From the NCBI GenBank assembly GCA_018873245.2, contig JAEMBT020000015.1, positions 141,072-205,071 of the forward strand: 64,000 nucleotides of DNA, in the 5' to 3' direction. The notes below the pieces were generated by a model that saw only the letters and a list, made by a program, of their open reading frames with translations, searched no databases and was not told the origin of the DNA. Numbering within the stretch: position 1 is the stretch's first letter; each line of letters begins with the position of its first letter. Shown here piece by piece: positions 60,781 to 64,000 of the stretch. Origin of the DNA: Archegozetes longisetosus (lineage: Eukaryota > Arthropoda > Arachnida > Sarcoptiformes > Trhypochthoniidae). Both the position numbers and the translations under genes were made by a program.

Positions 60781-61522
60781 CGACTTTTTACTGTTATATG
60801 TAGTGAGTATTATAGCTCTGTAGTTCTATCTAGGTGTGGGGTGAATGTCTAATGTGTCTAGTGGGTTATGCAGTATTTTTTAAATGATGTCTGTGAAGAA
60901 TATTATTATTGATAGTATTTTAACTGTCTCGGCCACGAGCGCTTTGTTTCTATTTGATGGTTTATGCATTTGTCGATTTTTTTTTGTTCTCTATTTTTTG
61001 GAGATTGGCATTGCAATGCCTACGATGTATATTTTGCTTTATTTTCCTATTAGTGTAATGTGTCTATTACTGTGTACAGTATTATCAGTAATAATTTTTA
61101 CCATGATACAATTTTGTTGTTTTCAAGTACTACTTGTGGTGAGTATAAGTTTGTGTTTCATCAAAATTTATCTTTATCTATACAATATAAGGTAATATAA
61201 AAAATTATGGAAGTTATTGATACATCGTTTAGTAACACAATTATATGGAGACCATTCGAACGCTTGCATCCAATGACGATTCTCAATTGTATTTGCGATA
61301 GTGGACAAGTTTGTCTACAAACGACCCTGTATGTTAGCTCTATCTTCAGAAGCCATCTATATCACAGATGGTCCTCACTCAACTAGTGCCTGAGTGAGAG
61401 AAACGCGCAACGAAGCAACTTGTGTTTCAGCAGTTAGCTCTAACTAAAGAACTTTTTAATAATGATCCAAAAATAAGATGAAGTACTAAGAAAATATCAA
61501 ATTCGCTTAGAACATGCAAGAG
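60781..61522. other. Stretch between the Merlin and short foldback elements, no gene seen
   Basis: 60781-61200 has the same T/G-rich plus strand as the non-LTR element and could be its 5-prime end split off by the Merlin insertion. A 103-aa hydrophobic plus-strand ORF (60884-61195) is probably a by-product of that composition. 61201-61522 shows nothing recognisable. Confidence 0.35.
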
Positions 61523-62146
61523 TATGGTGGACCGAATCCTTCATCACTTTTCAAATTCTTTTGTATATTAATTCGAAAATCTTGAATCGTTGCCTTTATA
61601 AAGGTTGCTGAGCAAAGCTGAGGGCTGACTTATAACCAAAGTTGAAAAACTATTTGAGCCTCAGTAAAACACTCGTTATCATATAGCTCATTGTTTTTTA
61701 AAGAGTGGTATTGAAAATTTCCAAAGTGGATAACTCTTGAAGCGCTCATCTGATATGCTTAAGACTTTCATTTCTGGAACCTGTGTGCAAATACGTTTGA
61801 AATGATGTGCATATCATCATTTGTTCCAATAGGTCCACCAATGAACATCGATGATATGCATATAATTTCAAACGTATTCGCAAGAAATATAATTAAGCAT
61901 ATCAGATGAGCTTCGAATCCACTTTGAAATTTTCTACCACTAAAAATCAATAAGCTATATGATAACGAGTGTTTTACAGGCTCATAGTTTTCAACTTTGG
62001 TTGTAACAGCCCTCAGCTTTGCTCAGCAAAAAAGGCAACGATTCAAGATTTTCGAATGATGCTATTAGTATAAAAAGAATTTTTTAAATTGCAAAGTAAA
62101 AGCATACAGTAGAAAGTAAAAGTGATGAAGGACTTGGGCCACCATA
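61523..62146. mobile_element. Short foldback element (624 bp), same family as the palindrome centre
   Basis: The ends tatggtgg (61523) and ccaccata (to 62146) are identical to the ends of the 11502-15157 element. Arms of about 290 bp share gaatcgttgcctttataaag and tgctgagcaaagctgag with the gaatcgtcgcctctataaac and tgctgagcgacgcttagag stretch at 12352-12392. The 40-bp array is missing. The centre is near 61836. Minus-strand 60-aa and 61-aa ORFs here are chance. Confidence 0.75.
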
Positions 62147-62219
62147 CATAAGTTATTCCATCATCATCATTCGAAACAACTGAGATAATGGAACGAAAGA
62201 TAAAGCCGAGATGCGTCTG

Positions 62220-63320
62220 ACTATGCATATTTTCTCAACTAATCAGAGATCAAATTTAGATGACACTGTGTTAGATATTTTGTGATTAATTAGATCTACA
62301 AATAATTATAATTTTCGATTAAATTAAAAATATCTTATGTGGTTTACACCTTATTCACACAATATTATTCCATTGAATTGGCAATATTGTAAATGATGTA
62401 TAAGATTACGTAAAAATTTATTGAATCTAATCTAAATATTATGATTATTACATATAACTAATGACAAAATATCAAATATCGTTTGTTATCTAAAGTTGAT
62501 CGATAATAAATTGAAAAAATGCGCAGTACCACACGCACCTTTGATCATGACTTCGCACGAATATTTTACATTGCAACAAGTATACAACAAGTAACATGTG
62601 CGCCTCAATCACTCAACAAATATAATTAAAGTCATCTGAAAATACAACAAAATCTTATCTATAGTGGTCGGAAAACCTTAACGCTGATTTAATCAATACT
62701 CATTTCATAGCATCGAAAGTCGAAAGTAAATCATTTTCAACAATAAAATTCAACATTTGAATCTATGATGAAAACTGTTGATCAAAAATCATTGATTACT
62801 ACATTTCATCGTTTACTATGATTGGCATAATCTACGAGAAACTTTCATGCCCTACTGAGCAATCGACTAATAGCCGCCTATTCATGACATCATGACATAT
62901 AGATTTTGTGTGTTTCATATGCGATCGAAGACATGATATTCATGACGAGCATAAATAACGCAAATCTCGAAAATATCTCGAATTGGTGGATTTCCATTAA
63001 AAGATATGTATTGATAAGAAAGTGATGACAACCCATAAAAGATGTTACCTAATAATTGCAGTTATAGTCATGCAAAGTGAAGAGTATTCTGGTGAGCGAA
63101 GCTAACCAACGTTTAAAAATCCATTATTAATTCTGGAATCTAGCTCAATTTCATTGTTAAGACTGAATTTTCAAATAGATGTATATTGTTTAAAAATGTT
63201 ATTTACTTAATATGATAATTAGACTGAAATGAATACTGTCCTAGGACCATACACGAGACAATTTCACCGAATACCAATGCGTAGAAGAATTCATAGTTTA
63301 GAGCCAGAGCTGTAATATGT
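62220..63320. repeat. Diverged inverted copy of 35700-37000
   Basis: Reverse-complement partner of 35.7-37.0 kb, including a second copy of the foldback at about 62225-62600. No gene is seen. It marks the far border of the transposon nest. Confidence 0.75.
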
Positions 63321-63399
63321 GTAAAGATGCGAGCAAACCAGTTATATATGTACTTATATGATACAAACTGGATAATAATTTTGAAGACTTCATTACTTT

Positions 63400-63760
63400 A
63401 TGTGCGTTTGTTGAATGAATACTTTTTGTGAAAATAAGCCCGAAATCATTTAAAATATTTTCAGATATGAATGCTTTATATCATTTAACTAATACAGGGT
63501 GCCAATCAGTTATGAAACTGTAGAAAGATATGAATTGAGAGAATACTATATTGAGGTAAATTTTCATGTTAAGTGAGCAAGAGTATTGTTCAATATTTAT
63601 GAATACATCAGTACTTTATTCAGATGACAACAAAGATGTGATAATCAAATAATGATTCCAAAGCTAAAAATGAGTCCTCACAGAACTTATGACCACTTCT
63701 GATGGCAATATTTTGTTGGCATCGAAAGTAATTTACAATTGATAGGGTGAATTGTGATTT
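63400..63760 (-). pseudogene. Relic of the 107-aa ORF region
   Basis: aagcccgaaatcatttaaaa at about 63438 matches tagcccgaaatcatttcaga at 2575. The minus-strand translation gives ILPSEVVIS and SLLSSE in the frame of LLPLETVIS and SLLPSSE, with intervening stops. The receptor array therefore resumes here in the orientation of the left palindrome arm. Confidence 0.6.
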
Positions 63761-64000
63761 GGTGTTTTATAAATAAATTGAAAAGTTTTGACTGAAAATT
63801 TTTCTTAGACTAAAAAATGATCTATTACTCCGAAATAATCTTATAGTGACAAGTAATGCTAAAGCTAGTCAATATTTGCATCTGGAAATTCTATTACTTG
63901 ACAAAATTAATTATTCGAAATATTCTAAACACCTGAATGAGCCGAAATACTTGATCGAAATTATCACTAATTGTGTGTACCGGATCCATTACTTAATAAT
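63761..64000. other. A+T-rich end of window, no gene seen
   Basis: No ORF or repeat recognised in the last 240 bases. Confidence 0.3.

Noticed and set aside
60884..61195. 103-aa hydrophobic ORF
   Set aside because: T-rich strand gives hydrophobic codons by composition; no homology signal or conserved copy.

Overview
The window is A+T-rich eukaryotic DNA, most likely from an invertebrate animal and plausibly an arthropod. It has no bacterial-style operons. It holds a tandem array of membrane-protein (chemoreceptor-like) genes and gene relics, and a dense nest of DNA transposons and retrotransposons. The organism guess is inference; the repeat and transposon calls rest on visible motifs.

Positions 1-26678 form one near-perfect palindrome. 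Arms 1-13285 and 13386-26678 flank a 100-bp unpaired spacer, and the left arm runs off the window edge. A foldback transposon (11502-15157), itself an inverted repeat carrying a 40-bp tandem repeat in each arm, sits exactly at the centre. Each arm also carries, once per arm and mirrored, a 1.1-kb element with 54-bp terminal inverted repeats, a small foldback nested inside it, a decayed Tc1/mariner copy, a multi-pass membrane-protein ORF (300 aa in the left arm, 340 aa in the right), a 128-aa ORF, and a 107-aa ORF on the opposite strand.

From 26.3 to about 35.5 kb the array continues as at least three broken copies of the membrane-protein gene, all on the minus strand, with relics of the 128-aa and 107-aa ORFs between them. 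The intact ORFs therefore lie in the palindrome arms, and the copies outside are pseudogenes.

From 37.3 to 62.2 kb is a transposon nest: a second foldback element made almost entirely of 15-bp and 40-bp repeats (37.37-39.37), a DD34D mariner pseudogene (39.4-40.6), a Ty3/gypsy integrase scrap (41.3-42.0), inverted-repeat elements (44.8-45.4 and 53.8-54.6), a decayed but nearly full gag-pol Ty3/gypsy element (45.6-50.7), a second gypsy integrase ORF on the minus strand (52.0-53.4), a decayed non-LTR retrotransposon of the R2/R4 type with restriction-like endonuclease remnants (54.8-58.5, minus), a Merlin element with about 370-bp terminal inverted repeats (58.7-60.8), and a short foldback copy (61.5-62.1). 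The nest is flanked by diverged inverted copies of one array segment (35.7-37.0 versus 62.2-63.3), and an array relic reappears at 63.4-63.8.

No tRNA, rRNA, CRISPR or convincing housekeeping gene was seen. The main question is whether the 26.7-kb palindrome is real or an assembly or library artefact.
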